DNA of 64,000 bases from DAOTYH01 sp034435015. GTDB taxonomy: Bacteria; Chloroflexota; Anaerolineae; Aggregatilineales; UBA3940. Made by a program: the position numbers and the translations under genes. Positions 1 to 9,365 of this stretch are shown here, one piece after another. The stretch lies in contig DAOTYH010000088.1 of assembly GCA_034435015.1 (NCBI GenBank), forward strand, positions 1-64,000. The letters run 5' to 3'. Below the pieces are notes generated by a model. The model did not search any database. It saw only the letters and a program-made list of their open reading frames with translations, and was not told the DNA's origin. Every line of letters starts with the position of its first letter. Position 1 is the stretch's first letter.

Positions 1-2326
1 GTATCCCCACACAATCCAGATAGCTGGCCGCCCCGGCATCCCGCATCTGCGCAATGTACAGCCAGTCGTCACACCCTTCCGGTGCACACGCCCCCCAGTA
101 TCCGGTCGGGGCAGGCGCACCAGAGATCACCATCACGTTAGGGTTGGCCGCCTTGATGGCCTGATAGGCAGGGGCCAGCATGTTGGTAACGTAGTTGGCC
201 CCATTGATCTGGCCGGTCGGCCACTCCCGGTTGATGTTCATTTCATTCCAGACCTCGATGGCATCCGGACCCAGCGCGGCTACACCTGCAAGGAAATTGA
301 CATAGGCAGTGTAGTTGATCGAAGAAGGATGATCCGGCCCCGGAATGCTCAACAGCACCTTAAAGCCGAGCGAATGAGCCTGCTGAATTCGCCCTGCCAC
401 TGAGGATGGGCTGTCTCCCTCTCCCCACTTATGCTGGAACTTTACCCATGTCATTCCGGCATAACGCATCTGCTCCGGATGGCTTAACGAGTGAGTTTGT
501 CCGCCCAGCTCGAAAGCCCCCGCCGCGATCAGGCCGCCCGACGGGACATTGGCGGGGCGGGGCGTAGGTGTCAGGCCGGGGGTAGCATTAGGGTCAGGAG
601 TTGTTGTCAGGACAGCCGTAGGGGTCGGGGTGTCTCCCGGCACCGGCTGTCCTGCCACTTCCACCAATACCTGCCCGCGCTGACTTTCCCGTGCCTGTTC
701 CCGGATTGCGGCGGCAATCATGTACTGCCCCGGCTCTGTAGCGGCCTGCCAGAGGTATTGGATCAGCGAAAGATCACCTGCTTCCTCACTCAAGCTGGCT
801 CCTGATGAGGAGTGTACACGCCAGACGATCTCCAACCCTTCCGGCCCGCCTAAAGACTGCTGGCTGAGAAAGGAACTGATGCCATCCGCAAGGTTCACCG
901 GCGCATCGGGATGGGCCAGCCCATATACTGCCACCGCGCCAAGACCATAATAACGTACCCAGCTTAGCTTGTTACTCAGATTCTGCGCTGAGCCGAGATA
1001 CACCGTATGTAGCCGTCCGGCTTCATCATGGTAAGTCAGGTAACTCAACCCTAACGCATGGTCCGTACCGATGGACTCGATTGGGCCTGTTAAACGCAAC
1101 GGCAATAGGCTACCCGGCGCCACAGGTACAGCAGGGTTGAGATAACCCGCGACTGCTTCGACTGTGCCAAACAGGGCCATCGCTTGATCGAATGAAATAG
1201 GCGTAGCTACACCCTCGGTGACATCAACACTCAGGCCGCTCACCCAAAGCCCCACTTTTGAGCGATCAACCATACCTACCAGCCTGCCGAGCGCCTCCTG
1301 CACCGGCCCATTCTCCAGATAAATTGTCGGGTCGTCGCCCGGCGCCAGCCAGATCAAGTCGGCATATTGACCCAAGCGGGCCGTGTCATCGCCTGAGAAA
1401 GCAGTATCACGCAGGACCACAGCCAATTGCTTGCCCTCTGCATGGAGTCTCTCAGCAAGAGCGGCTACAAAGTCGGCATAGCCGGGGCCGCTGTCAAAGT
1501 CGAGCGTTACGCCCTCACAGGAGGCCGCCAGCAAAGCAAGCTGTTCAACCATCTGTGCCTGCTGAGCCGGATCAGAATAGGCCGAAAATCCACCCTGCCG
1601 ATTGACCACTACCGGCAATACGGTTGAGGCAGTTGCCGCAACAGGGGTTCCCGCCATGATGCCGTCTGGTCCTATTGAAACCCCTTCCGGCATTGCCAGA
1701 CCATAGCGGGCGCCGAGATCAGGGCCGCCCGGACTGATGATGATGCCGACAGCAGGAGTTTGAGGCTCGTGATGAACAGCCATGACACTCATCTGGGAGT
1801 CATCGGGGGCAAAGGTAATAACCTGCCGCGCCGAATCTAGATGACTAGGTACAAATATCCATTGGCCTTGCTGTTTATCCCAACGATATAGGTCAACCAG
1901 CGCCAATGGCTCTGCGTTGTTGGGAACTGCCATCTCGGCTGTAATCCGACCCTCCCCACGGGCTTGGATCACATAGATCGGGCTGAGGGGGGTCAGGTAA
2001 TCCGGCAATACCGCCCGTGCCGTGATCCATTCTCTACCCGCCTGATCAGCAAGAAAGGCCTCACGAGGCACACTGTCAATCCGCACCTGCATAGTGCCGG
2101 CAGGGTCTGCCAGCACAACCGCGATCCCGTCAGGGTGAACCCATGCCGGCGTAGTTGCATCGAGGGTGATATACCCGCCTCCCCTTGCCGGAAGGACGGT
2201 CAGCAGTACCACAACGAGCGCAACGATCAGTACGAGACTGCCGCCAACCGCGGCCCAAAGCCATCGTGGAAGACGTTTGATTGTGGATTGAGCTTTAGAA
2301 AACAAGCTGGTCATCTGTGATCCCAT
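1..2326 (-). CDS. Membrane-anchored glycoside hydrolase-like protein, C-terminus beyond window start
   Basis: An open reading frame runs from an ATG at 2326 off the left edge (about 775 codons present). The start region has a short basic tail and one membrane helix (roughly residues 22-45), followed by a large extracellular part. Around residues 230-300 there is a weak GH18-like barrel segment containing LDFDSGPGY, a degenerate form of the chitinase-type DxxDxE strand. A Thr/Pro-rich linker (TPTPTAVLTTTPDPNATPG) then leads into a second barrel with AIEVWNEMNINREWP, the WNE acid/base signature of clan GH-A glycosidases. The nucleophile-bearing end lies outside the window. A second in-frame ATG at 2314 is an alternative start; neither has a strong ribosome-binding site. 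Substrate unknown; extracellular polysaccharide processing is inferred. Confidence 0.75.
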   Translation of the reverse strand, partial: MGSQMTSLFSKAQSTIKRLPRWLWAAVGGSLVLIVALVVVLLTVLPARGGGYITLDATTPAWVHPDGIAVVLADPAGTMQVRIDSVPREAFLADQAGREWITARAVLPDYLTPLSPIYVIQARGEGRITAEMAVPNNAEPLALVDLYRWDKQQGQWIFVPSHLDSARQVITFAPDDSQMSVMAVHHEPQTPAVGIIISPGGPDLGARYGLAMPEGVSIGPDGIMAGTPVAATASTVLPVVVNRQGGFSAYSDPAQQAQMVEQLALLAASCEGVTLDFDSGPGYADFVAALAERLHAEGKQLAVVLRDTAFSGDDTARLGQYADLIWLAPGDDPTIYLENGPVQEALGRLVGMVDRSKVGLWVSGLSVDVTEGVATPISFDQAMALFGTVEAVAGYLNPAVPVAPGSLLPLRLTGPIESIGTDHALGLSYLTYHDEAGRLHTVYLGSAQNLSNKLSWVRYYGLGAVAVYGLAHPDAPVNLADGISSFLSQQSLGGPEGLEIVWRVHSSSGASLSEEAGDLSLIQYLWQAATEPGQYMIAAAIREQARESQRGQVLVEVAGQPVPGDTPTPTAVLTTTPDPNATPGLTPTPRPANVPSGGLIAAGAFELGGQTHSLSHPEQMRYAGMTWVKFQHKWGEGDSPSSVAGRIQQAHSLGFKVLLSIPGPDHPSSINYTAYVNFLAGVAALGPDAIEVWNEMNINREWPTGQINGANYVTNMLAPAYQAIKAANPNVMVISGAPAPTGYWGACAPEGCDDWLYIAQMRDAGAASYLDCVGI

Positions 2327-2493
2327 AAGCAACAAAAAGGCGGCCCAAGTGAACATGCCGCCCCATTGCCCATTTCGTACCGGATACTCTTGGTAGCGCA
2401 TTCTACCGTGCCGCTAGCGAATGTGCAATAATCAGCGGCGCGGTAAAATCCACCGATAGATCGGCTCTGCCAACAAGCTATACAGGAAACAGC

Positions 2494-3393
2494 ATGTCTG
2501 AGCAAGAAAATCCCACTATCTGCGATTACGAAGGTTCAACTTACCGAACCGACTTCTGGGAGGGCAAGGGGCGCGAGTATGAAGATCGGGTTGAACGCAT
2601 TGCCATTCGCCGTCTGCTTCCCCCAAGCGGCGGCCGAATTATGGAGGTGGGAGCAGGATTTGGCCGGCTTGCCCCCCTGTATGCCGGATACAGGCAGGTT
2701 GTGCTGTTAGATTATTCCCGCTCGCAACTGGAGTTTGCACGCCAGCAATATGGCGACGAGCGGTTTCTCTACGTAGCGGCTAACGTCTATCAGATGCCCT
2801 TCGCGCCGAGAGTCTTTGACCGGGTCATCATGGTGCGGGTTTTACATCACATGCAGGACCCGCTTGCCGCCCTCCAGTCTGTCCGTCGGACAATGCAACA
2901 GGGCGGGACTTTCGTTTTAGAGTTTGCCAACAAGCGCAACCTAAAAGCCATCATCCGATGGTTGCTGCGACGCCAGACATGGAATCCGTTTGAGCAACAA
3001 CCTGTCGAGTTCGCCGAACTTAACTACGACTTCCACCCCCGCTATGTGCGTGAGACATTGCTGACAGCAGGGTTTCAGCCCGGACGCACATTGGCAGTCT
3101 CATACTTCCGGCTTGGACTGCTTAAGCGGATCGTACCGCCCGCTATCTTGAGCACCTTTGACTCGTTACTCCAACCGACGGGCAATCTATTCCAATTCTC
3201 ACCCAGCGTCTTTTTGCGCAGTGAGGCGATTGGCGCAGACGACCCCGTGCCTCCGGGAGCATTCTGGCGTTGCCCCCTATGCGGCTCTTACAGCCTAGAC
3301 GAAGCCCTCGACAGCTTGATATGCAGGGGATGTAACAGAAAGTGGGCCAAGCGGCAAGGTATCTACGATTTTAAAGAACCGGCAGGGGAATAG
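2494..3393 (+). CDS. SAM-dependent class I methyltransferase with C-terminal zinc ribbon
   Basis: The 299-residue protein has the Methyltransf_11 layout: motif I MEVGAGFGRLAPLY near residue 50, an acidic end of strand 2 (VVLLDYSRSQLEFAR) and the post-motif IMVRVLHHMQDP. The C-terminal 40 residues carry two CxxC knuckles (CPLCGSY and CRGCNRKW) like a Trm112-type zinc ribbon, often seen in methyltransferases acting on small molecules or lipids. The start at 2494 is supported by AGGAAACAGC just upstream. It is transcribed divergently from the glycosidase-like gene and ends at a strong bidirectional terminator. The substrate cannot be read from the sequence. Confidence 0.85.
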   Translation: MSEQENPTICDYEGSTYRTDFWEGKGREYEDRVERIAIRRLLPPSGGRIMEVGAGFGRLAPLYAGYRQVVLLDYSRSQLEFARQQYGDERFLYVAANVYQMPFAPRVFDRVIMVRVLHHMQDPLAALQSVRRTMQQGGTFVLEFANKRNLKAIIRWLLRRQTWNPFEQQPVEFAELNYDFHPRYVRETLLTAGFQPGRTLAVSYFRLGLLKRIVPPAILSTFDSLLQPTGNLFQFSPSVFLRSEAIGADDPVPPGAFWRCPLCGSYSLDEALDSLICRGCNRKWAKRQGIYDFKEPAGE

Positions 3394-3410
3394 ACACAAG
3401 GTATATAAGA

Positions 3411-3440
3411 AAGGGCGCCCTTACCTAGTGGGACGCCCTT
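3411..3440. terminator. Bidirectional hairpin between convergent genes
   Basis: AAGGGCGCCC at 3411-3420 pairs with GGACGCCCTT at 3431-3440 (nine of ten pairs), with A-rich and T-rich flanks. It lies between the methyltransferase stop and the convergent SWIM gene stop, so it can serve both. Confidence 0.8.
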
Positions 3441-3475
3441 TCCTTAACTGTGCTTGTTCAGTTGGACTGGGAAGG

Positions 3476-3715
3476 CTATTGAGCTGTCTCTGGGATCATG
3501 CCCTCTAAGATACGCTCAAGCGCCATGGTATGGCTACAGATCGCCCGTTTTTGGAAGAAGTCGCAATCGCAGGACCAGCGCCCTTGCTCAAAACGGACGG
3601 TGTGAGGGTTGTTGTCACCGTCAAAGGTTACCGAAAATTGATTAAATCGTATCCGATCGCGCTCCTCCGCGTAACGCTTGGCTTTCTCGATCTTGCCAAT
3701 CATCCCGTAGTCCAT
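3476..3715 (-). CDS. Small SWIM zinc-finger domain protein
   Basis: This 79-residue protein carries the SWIM pattern CxC...CxH in WSCDCDFFQKRAICSH (residues about 48-63), preceded by the beta-rich segment typical of the family. SWIM domains bind DNA or proteins, and stand-alone copies often accompany SNF2 helicases, but none is near here. The start at 3715 is supported by AAAGGAGG eight bases upstream. A perfect hairpin lies 50 bases upstream of the start. Role unknown. Confidence 0.75.
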   Translation of the reverse strand: MDYGMIGKIEKAKRYAEERDRIRFNQFSVTFDGDNNPHTVRFEQGRWSCDCDFFQKRAICSHTMALERILEGMIPETAQ

Positions 3716-3766
3716 CCTGTGTGCCTCCTTTGTGGCCTTTCTTCACTTCCCGATAACAAGAAGCAA

Positions 3767-3793
3767 AACACGCAGGTTTCCACCCTGCGTGTT
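3767..3793 (-). terminator. Perfect 10-bp hairpin in the leader of the SWIM gene
   Basis: AACACGCAGG (3767-3776) and CCTGCGTGTT (3784-3793) form a perfect 10-bp stem with a 7-base loop. On the minus strand the stem is followed by TTTTGCTTCTT, the form of an intrinsic terminator. No gene lies upstream on that strand, so it may attenuate the SWIM gene or block read-through. Confidence 0.6.
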
Positions 3794-3981
3794 CATCACG
3801 CCCAAAAGTATACTCCCCCCGCCTTTGCGTTTAGCCCATTCATATTGGCAAGTATAAGATAAAACGCCCTGTGGAGTCAATTATCATTTGGCCTACCCTG
3901 GCCTGCGACTTCCCTACGGTTTTTAGACCGCCTGACGGCATAGGGCTGATCTTGCGCCTCACAGCAGAGCTTCAGAGATGA

Positions 3982-3990
3982 TGCTATAAT
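3982..3990 (+). promoter_or_regulatory. Extended -10 promoter for the large sensor gene
   Basis: TGCTATAAT gives an extended -10 box (TGn plus TATAAT at 3985-3990) 35 bases before the TTG start at 4025. No good -35 box is seen, as expected for extended -10 promoters. The same nine bases recur at 42512-42520. Confidence 0.6.
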
Positions 3991-4024
3991 CGCATTAGCG
4001 TCTGAGCTAGGGGAGAAGGCAACC

Positions 4025-7000
4025 TTGTTTGATCAGATACTAGACCTTGTCGGTCAGCCGCCCGGCAGCTTAGTGTATCATTTCATCATCCTATTCGCAG
4101 TGGAGGCCGCGCTGGCGATCAGCTTCGGGCAATGGATGCGCGAGCGCGATCAGGGCACAGGCCGCCTGACCATTGCTATTGTCGTCATTCTGCTTGCTCG
4201 AACCCTCATCCTGATTGCCTCGCTCCTTGCTTGGCGGGGCTTCCTTCCGCGTAATGTCTTACTGCCTCCTGTGGAGCGCGTTGTTGATACCATCACTGTT
4301 CTGGGGCTGGCATGGGCATTTATCACGATGGATGACCCTGCCCTGTTGCAACGCAACTTCCTTCCGGACATGCTGGCCGCCTTTGCCTTGGGAATTGCGG
4401 GGATCGGCTTCATTGGCAGTTATTACTACTGGTCAACCGCCGCCGCCAGCGGACAACTTTTCAATGGCCTATGGCTGGACAGGGCTTGGAGCATAGCTCA
4501 GATCGGGCTGACAGTCATCGCCCTGCTCTGGATGCTGACGCGTATCCGGTATATCTACGACCCATTCTTGAAATCCATCATGCTGATCATCCTTGGAGGC
4601 GCCGCCGGCCTGCATCTTGTTGACCCCGTGCTTGGAGACGTTGCGGCGGCCATGCGCGTAGGCCAGATTATGGTAATGCCCATGCTGGCGGCAGTTGCGT
4701 ACCGGCATGTAGTTGAACAGCTACTCCACTGGGATGAATTCGAACCAAGCCGCTCCCCCGAAGCTGTGTCTGCCCCAATAGCTGTCGCTCCCCAGCCCCA
4801 GCCTGCCGAAACTATTACGCCGCCGCCTGAGTCACTGGCTGAGACTGTCCCCCTGCAGCCCTCCACTCAGAAGCCCGCCGAAGAAACTCCCCGCCTTGAT
4901 TTGTTGGAAGTCGTTGAAGCCATCGGCGGGCTACTGAGCACACTCGACGAGGGGCAGGTCGTCCGAGAAGCCGCACGGGCAGTGGCCGTCGCTCTGCGGG
5001 CCGACATCTGTGTGATTGCCATTGTGGATGAGGAAACCCAGCAGGCGGGGATCGTCGGCGGCTACGATAATATCTCTCAGGTGTATCTCAAGCAGGCCGT
5101 TTTGGAGCTTTCGGACCACCCCACTATTGTCAATGCGCTGGGGCGGCTCCGCCAGATGCGCCTGACCACGCAACGCAACTCCCGCGAACTCCGAGACTTG
5201 TACGATAGATTGTCCATCACGCATCTGGGGCCAGCCTATTTACAACCGCTGGTCAACGAAGATGAGCGAATTGGCGTTTTGATCGTGTGTACGCCGTACT
5301 CTGGACGAGCGCTCGATAATGATGAGCGCAACTTGCTGGATCGGCTCGGCCCGCTGGTGACAGCGGCGTTGCTCAACGCCGAGTCGTATGGGAAGCTGGC
5401 AGAACACAGCGAGGATGCAACCAGTGAGGCCGCGGCTAAAGTAGCCGCACTGACTGATGACCTGACAGCTAAGATGGCCGAGCTGAATCAGGCCCAGCGC
5501 CAGATCAGCGAGATGAAGGCCTACATCCGCGATATCCACCGTCAACTGGATGAGCTTCCTAGACAGCAGGAATTGCTTCGCGAGCAAAATGAAGCACTCA
5601 CAACTGAGATTGAACACCTGCGCCGCGATGCGGAACTGGCCGAGCAGTTGCGTCACGAGAATGAGATGCTCAAGCAGATCCTGCAACAGAAGGAGGCGAG
5701 CCTCCAAATCATTGAGAAGGAGCTTGAGCAATTACGCCAGAAGTCATCAGGCAATGCCCTGTTAGCCAATCAGGCTGACAGCTATTTTCTTCAGCGTCAA
5801 CTTGAAGAGGCGAGAGTAGCCGCTCAGACCGAGATCGCCTCCCTGCGGGCACGTCTCGCCCAGGCGTCTATCAGCCAGCAGGAGGTTGCTTTCCTGCAAG
5901 AACAACTGGCACTCAAGGCCCGTGAGACGATCAGTCTACAGGCCCGCCTGACAGAAGCACAAGCAGTGGCGGAAGCCCTCCGCGAGCAGATCAACAATCG
6001 TACCGGCAATCCAAGAGAACTAGAGGCTCTACAGGCACGTGTAGCCGCGCAGGCGGCTGAACTAGCGGCACTCAAGGCTGAGTTAGCCGAAGCTCAAGCC
6101 AGCGCCAATCTAGCACCAGAGGCTGTGCATGCCACTCAGGCAATGGAGCAAATTGACCGGGAGGCCATGATACAGCTTGAGGCTCAACTGGCCGAACGGG
6201 CGGCCCTGATCGAGGCGCTGGAAGCCCAATTGGCTGAGAAGACACGTGCCATTGTCGAACTCAAATCACATATGGCCGAGGTAGACATCTCGCTCCGCAA
6301 CATGGAGAAGCAACTCTCCTACAAGACTGAGGAGGTCGCCGCCTTGCAGGCCAGCCTAGCTGAGGCGCACGCCCAAGCCCAGCAACGCATCAGGGCACTG
6401 GAGGCCAGCTTACCATCAACCAAGCGGGAGGTCACCGAAGTGGACCGGGCCCGCATCGAAGCACTGGAAGCGCAACTGGCCGAGAAGGCCGCCGCCATCC
6501 AGCTCCTAGAGCGACAGCTTCAGGAAACCAGCCAGTCTATGGCCATGCTTGAGCAACAACTAAGCGCCACGAATCAGGCTGTGGATGCGGCTATTTCTGA
6601 GGCACGCCAGATCGACTCTTCAGACGAAGTGATTGCCTCGATTGCTCAAGAGCTTCGTACCCCTATGAGTTCAATCATGGGCTACACAGAACTGCTTCTG
6701 CGCGAGTCGGTTGGTATCCTTGGCTCGTTGCAACGCAAGTTCCTCCAGCGTGTGAAGGCCAACACGGAGCGGATGGGGGCACTGCTTGATGACTTGATCC
6801 GTATCACGGCGCTGGATACAGGCCGTCTGCAACTTGAGCCTGAAAAGGTCGAGGTGATCTACGCCGTTGAAGAAGTGATCATGACTGTCGCCAACCAGTA
6901 CCGTGAAAAGGGACTGACATTGCGCCTTGCTCTGCCGGAGGAACTTCCCCCCATCACAGCCGACCGGGACGCTCTCTCGCAGGTTATCGGGCATTTACTT

Positions 7001-7357
7001 TCCAATGCGGCGCTGGCATCACCGGTGGGGGGCGAGGTTCAGCTACTGGTAGACACACGTGAAGATCGGCTTCCTTTTCCTGACGGCGAAAGAGAAACAG
7101 CCTGCCTCTATATTGAGGTAGAGGACTCTGGCTCCGGCGTGGCTGTAGAGGACTATGATCGTGTCTTTATGCGCAAGTATCGGGCTGACAATCCGCTGAT
7201 CGAGGGGCTGGGAGATACAGGGGTCAGCCTCTCGTTAGCCAAAGCACTGGTAGATGCTCATGGAGGCCGCATCTGGCTAACCAGCCAGAAGGATGTCGGC
7301 ACGACTTTTCATGTCCTGTTGCCGCTTGAGCCAAACCGGCAGGGAGGTGCTATGTGA
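4025..7357 (+). CDS. Large membrane sensor with GAF, long coiled coil and histidine-kinase-like core lacking the H-box His
   Basis: The 1110-residue protein starts at TTG with GGGGAGAAGG upstream. About seven hydrophobic helices fill residues 10-235, followed by a Pro-rich linker, a GAF-like domain (about 285-455) and some 400 residues of coiled coil rich in EALEAQLAE-type heptads (about 460-860). The C-terminus has a HisKA-like helix and an HATPase_c domain with N-box LSNAALAS, G1 DSGSGV and G2 GLGDTG. The H-box reads IAQELRTPMSSI: codon CAA at 6647-6649 puts Gln875 where the phosphorylated His should be. ATP binding looks intact, so the protein is probably a pseudokinase or signalling scaffold. 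The next gene overlaps by four bases and is likely co-translated. Confidence 0.85.
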   Translation: MFDQILDLVGQPPGSLVYHFIILFAVEAALAISFGQWMRERDQGTGRLTIAIVVILLARTLILIASLLAWRGFLPRNVLLPPVERVVDTITVLGLAWAFITMDDPALLQRNFLPDMLAAFALGIAGIGFIGSYYYWSTAAASGQLFNGLWLDRAWSIAQIGLTVIALLWMLTRIRYIYDPFLKSIMLIILGGAAGLHLVDPVLGDVAAAMRVGQIMVMPMLAAVAYRHVVEQLLHWDEFEPSRSPEAVSAPIAVAPQPQPAETITPPPESLAETVPLQPSTQKPAEETPRLDLLEVVEAIGGLLSTLDEGQVVREAARAVAVALRADICVIAIVDEETQQAGIVGGYDNISQVYLKQAVLELSDHPTIVNALGRLRQMRLTTQRNSRELRDLYDRLSITHLGPAYLQPLVNEDERIGVLIVCTPYSGRALDNDERNLLDRLGPLVTAALLNAESYGKLAEHSEDATSEAAAKVAALTDDLTAKMAELNQAQRQISEMKAYIRDIHRQLDELPRQQELLREQNEALTTEIEHLRRDAELAEQLRHENEMLKQILQQKEASLQIIEKELEQLRQKSSGNALLANQADSYFLQRQLEEARVAAQTEIASLRARLAQASISQQEVAFLQEQLALKARETISLQARLTEAQAVAEALREQINNRTGNPRELEALQARVAAQAAELAALKAELAEAQASANLAPEAVHATQAMEQIDREAMIQLEAQLAERAALIEALEAQLAEKTRAIVELKSHMAEVDISLRNMEKQLSYKTEEVAALQASLAEAHAQAQQRIRALEASLPSTKREVTEVDRARIEALEAQLAEKAAAIQLLERQLQETSQSMAMLEQQLSATNQAVDAAISEARQIDSSDEVIASIAQELRTPMSSIMGYTELLLRESVGILGSLQRKFLQRVKANTERMGALLDDLIRITALDTGRLQLEPEKVEVIYAVEEVIMTVANQYREKGLTLRLALPEELPPITADRDALSQVIGHLLSNAALASPVGGEVQLLVDTREDRLPFPDGERETACLYIEVEDSGSGVAVEDYDRVFMRKYRADNPLIEGLGDTGVSLSLAKALVDAHGGRIWLTSQKDVGTTFHVLLPLEPNRQGGAM

Positions 7358-8274
7358 GACCTGGTCTGAAACAGCAAGCCCTAGCCGGATTTGTCGCCCT
7401 GCTGGTTGTCACGGGCACCCTGATCGGCGGGGTCATACTGGCCTTCGGCGACAACCCCTCTGCCGGGCAGGAGACCGGAAGAAGTGCACCGACCGCTACT
7501 CCTTACCGCATCCCCACCCTGCCGCCGGCCAGCCCGGAGGCCACCGCCACCCGCTCCCCCGAAGATACTCCTGCCGTCACGGTAGTCATCATTCCGACCA
7601 GTACGCCTGTGACGCAACCTGCCCTTCCCTCCCCAGCAACGGCTCAGACCACACAGCCCTGCTCCCCCCAAACAGGCTGGGTACCTTATATCGTCCAACC
7701 GGGAGACACGTTGTTCCAAATCGGCCTGCGTTACGGCCTGACGGTAGATGCCCTCATGCGGGGGGGATGTCTCACCTCGACACAATTGACCGCCGGTGAA
7801 CTTATCCTTGTCCCCAACACGCAACCGCGGGCCTCCTCCACCCCTCTTCCTACACAACCCACCCATCCAACTCTGACTGTGCCTCCCGGCTCTCCAACCA
7901 TTACACCTTCCGCTACTTTTGAGCCTTTCCCAACCAGTACCCAGACGTCCACTGACGGGGCTTGCACCAACCTCAACTCAACCATCACTTCTCCCCAGGT
8001 AGGGGAGGTTTTAAGCGGAATAGTCCGCTTCTACGGTACAGCCAGAGCGCGTGATTTTGCCTTCTACAAGCTTGAGATTCGGCAAGAAGGGGCTTCCACG
8101 CCGGCAGACTTTGTCACCTTCTACACAGGTTACCAGCAGGTTGTAGAGGGTTTGCTGGCCGAATTGGATACCCGCCTGTGGCCCAACGGCGAATACTGGA
8201 TCAGGCTGGTCGTAGTAGACACAACAGGCAACTACCCTGAACGGTGCTCCAACCTGTATATCCTAAGCAACTAG
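7354..8274 (+). CDS. Membrane-anchored LysM-domain protein
   Basis: A GTG start overlaps the TGA of the sensor gene (GTGA), with AGGGAGG upstream. The 306-residue product has an N-terminal membrane anchor (about residues 10-32), a long Thr/Pro-rich stalk, one LysM domain (about 109-153: IVQPGDTLFQIGLRYGLTV) and a C-terminal beta-sandwich-like region with NSTITSPQVGEVLSG. LysM domains bind peptidoglycan or related glycans, so the protein should sit on the outer face of the membrane. Tight coupling to the sensor suggests the two act together, for example in envelope sensing; this is inference. Confidence 0.8.
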   Translation: MRPGLKQQALAGFVALLVVTGTLIGGVILAFGDNPSAGQETGRSAPTATPYRIPTLPPASPEATATRSPEDTPAVTVVIIPTSTPVTQPALPSPATAQTTQPCSPQTGWVPYIVQPGDTLFQIGLRYGLTVDALMRGGCLTSTQLTAGELILVPNTQPRASSTPLPTQPTHPTLTVPPGSPTITPSATFEPFPTSTQTSTDGACTNLNSTITSPQVGEVLSGIVRFYGTARARDFAFYKLEIRQEGASTPADFVTFYTGYQQVVEGLLAELDTRLWPNGEYWIRLVVVDTTGNYPERCSNLYILSN

Positions 8275-8305
8275 CAGGCTAAGTCGAGCTGTACTGGTTA
8301 AGCCG

Positions 8306-9271
8306 CTACAGGTAGCCATGATCGCGGAACCAGTTGATGGTATCTTGCACGGTCTCTTCAAAAGGCCGGGGGGTGAATCCAAAAGTCCGTTGACCCTTCT
8401 CAGAGTTGAGAGACTGAAAATACCCAAGGGCAAAGGTCAGCTCCGGCACAGGCAGGCGGATTACCCGGCCAAGCCGCATGAGGCGGTCGGCAAGATGAAC
8501 ATCAAGAACCCAAGCGGGAGGTCTGACTCCAATAATTTCAGCCGCGCGGCGAAGCGCATCATTCAGCTTCATGTTATGCCCCCCGATGATATACCGCTCA
8601 CCCGGGTTGCCCTGAGTGACGCCCCGCACATGTGCCAGAGCGACATCGCGTACATCTACAATGTTTGTCGGCACGTCTACACTGACCGGGAAACGCCTTC
8701 GTGCTAGATCAAGGAGTAACCGCCCTGTAGTAGGCTTCAGATCGCCAGGGCCAAAGACAGCCGCCGGACACAAGATCAAGGCGGGCAGTCCCTCTAGAAC
8801 CGCACGCAACACCTCATATTCCATGATCAGCTTACTTTCAAAGTAGGCATTCTTGACAGAACCCGGCACATACCAGTCTCGTTCGTCGGCCAAGCGGCTC
8901 GATCCAGCAGGGGGAAACCCAATGGTCGTCAATGAGCTGGTATAGATCATCCGTCTGACGCCAGCTTGACGGGCGGCCTCCAGCACCACACGTATTTGCT
9001 CCGCGGCTTGCTGTACAGCACGCTGGATGTTGCGCTCGCGGTAAGCATAATAGCCTGCCGCATGAAACAGTACTTCACAGCCTTCCAGGGCGGCCTTTAG
9101 ACCATCACCATTCGTTAGATCACCATCGTGCCAGGTGATAGGAACATCCCCGACCGCACCTACAGCGCCCGGACGCCGGCGCAGGCCATGAACCTCGAAT
9201 CCAGCCTCATAAGCCGTGCGGGCGATATGTCCTCCTATAAAGCCGGTTGCACCAAGAACCAGCGCACGCAT
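8306..9271 (-). CDS. NAD(P)-dependent extended SDR, HpnA-like sugar epimerase/reductase
   Basis: The nucleotide-binding motif GATGFIGG lies at residues 7-14, and the SDR active site is visible as YTSS followed by YFESK (YxxxK). Segments GDLKPTTGR and GERYIIGGHN closely resemble HpnA-type hopanoid-associated epimerases and dihydroflavonol-reductase-like SDRs. I place the start at 9271 because GGGAGGAG precedes it; a longer frame to 9328 would run through the upstream terminator. It converges with the LysM gene. HpnA function is an annotation by resemblance, and the substrate is not certain. Confidence 0.8.
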   Translation of the reverse strand: MRALVLGATGFIGGHIARTAYEAGFEVHGLRRRPGAVGAVGDVPITWHDGDLTNGDGLKAALEGCEVLFHAAGYYAYRERNIQRAVQQAAEQIRVVLEAARQAGVRRMIYTSSLTTIGFPPAGSSRLADERDWYVPGSVKNAYFESKLIMEYEVLRAVLEGLPALILCPAAVFGPGDLKPTTGRLLLDLARRRFPVSVDVPTNIVDVRDVALAHVRGVTQGNPGERYIIGGHNMKLNDALRRAAEIIGVRPPAWVLDVHLADRLMRLGRVIRLPVPELTFALGYFQSLNSEKGQRTFGFTPRPFEETVQDTINWFRDHGYL

Positions 9272-9310
9272 CAGAACTCCTCCCGGTTCGCAAAGGGTAA
9301 ACACGCAAAA

Positions 9311-9334
9311 CGCCCCATGCAAAACCATGGGGCG
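9311..9334 (-). terminator. Terminator after the 57-residue gene
   Basis: CGCCCCATG (9311-9319) and CATGGGGCG (9326-9334) form a perfect 9-bp stem with a 6-base loop. On the minus strand it is followed by TTTTGCGTGTTT. It ends the cpaB-like/small-protein unit and insulates the SDR gene. Confidence 0.8.
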
Positions 9335-9365
9335 CTGCGTCTATCTTACCAGATTGGGCAGGCCG

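Larger units (their letters stand above)
3716..4024. other. Intergenic region, no gene seen
   Basis: About 310 bases between divergent genes. It holds a minus-strand hairpin (3767-3793) and a plus-strand extended -10 promoter (3982-3990). I see no coding potential in either strand. Confidence 0.6.
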
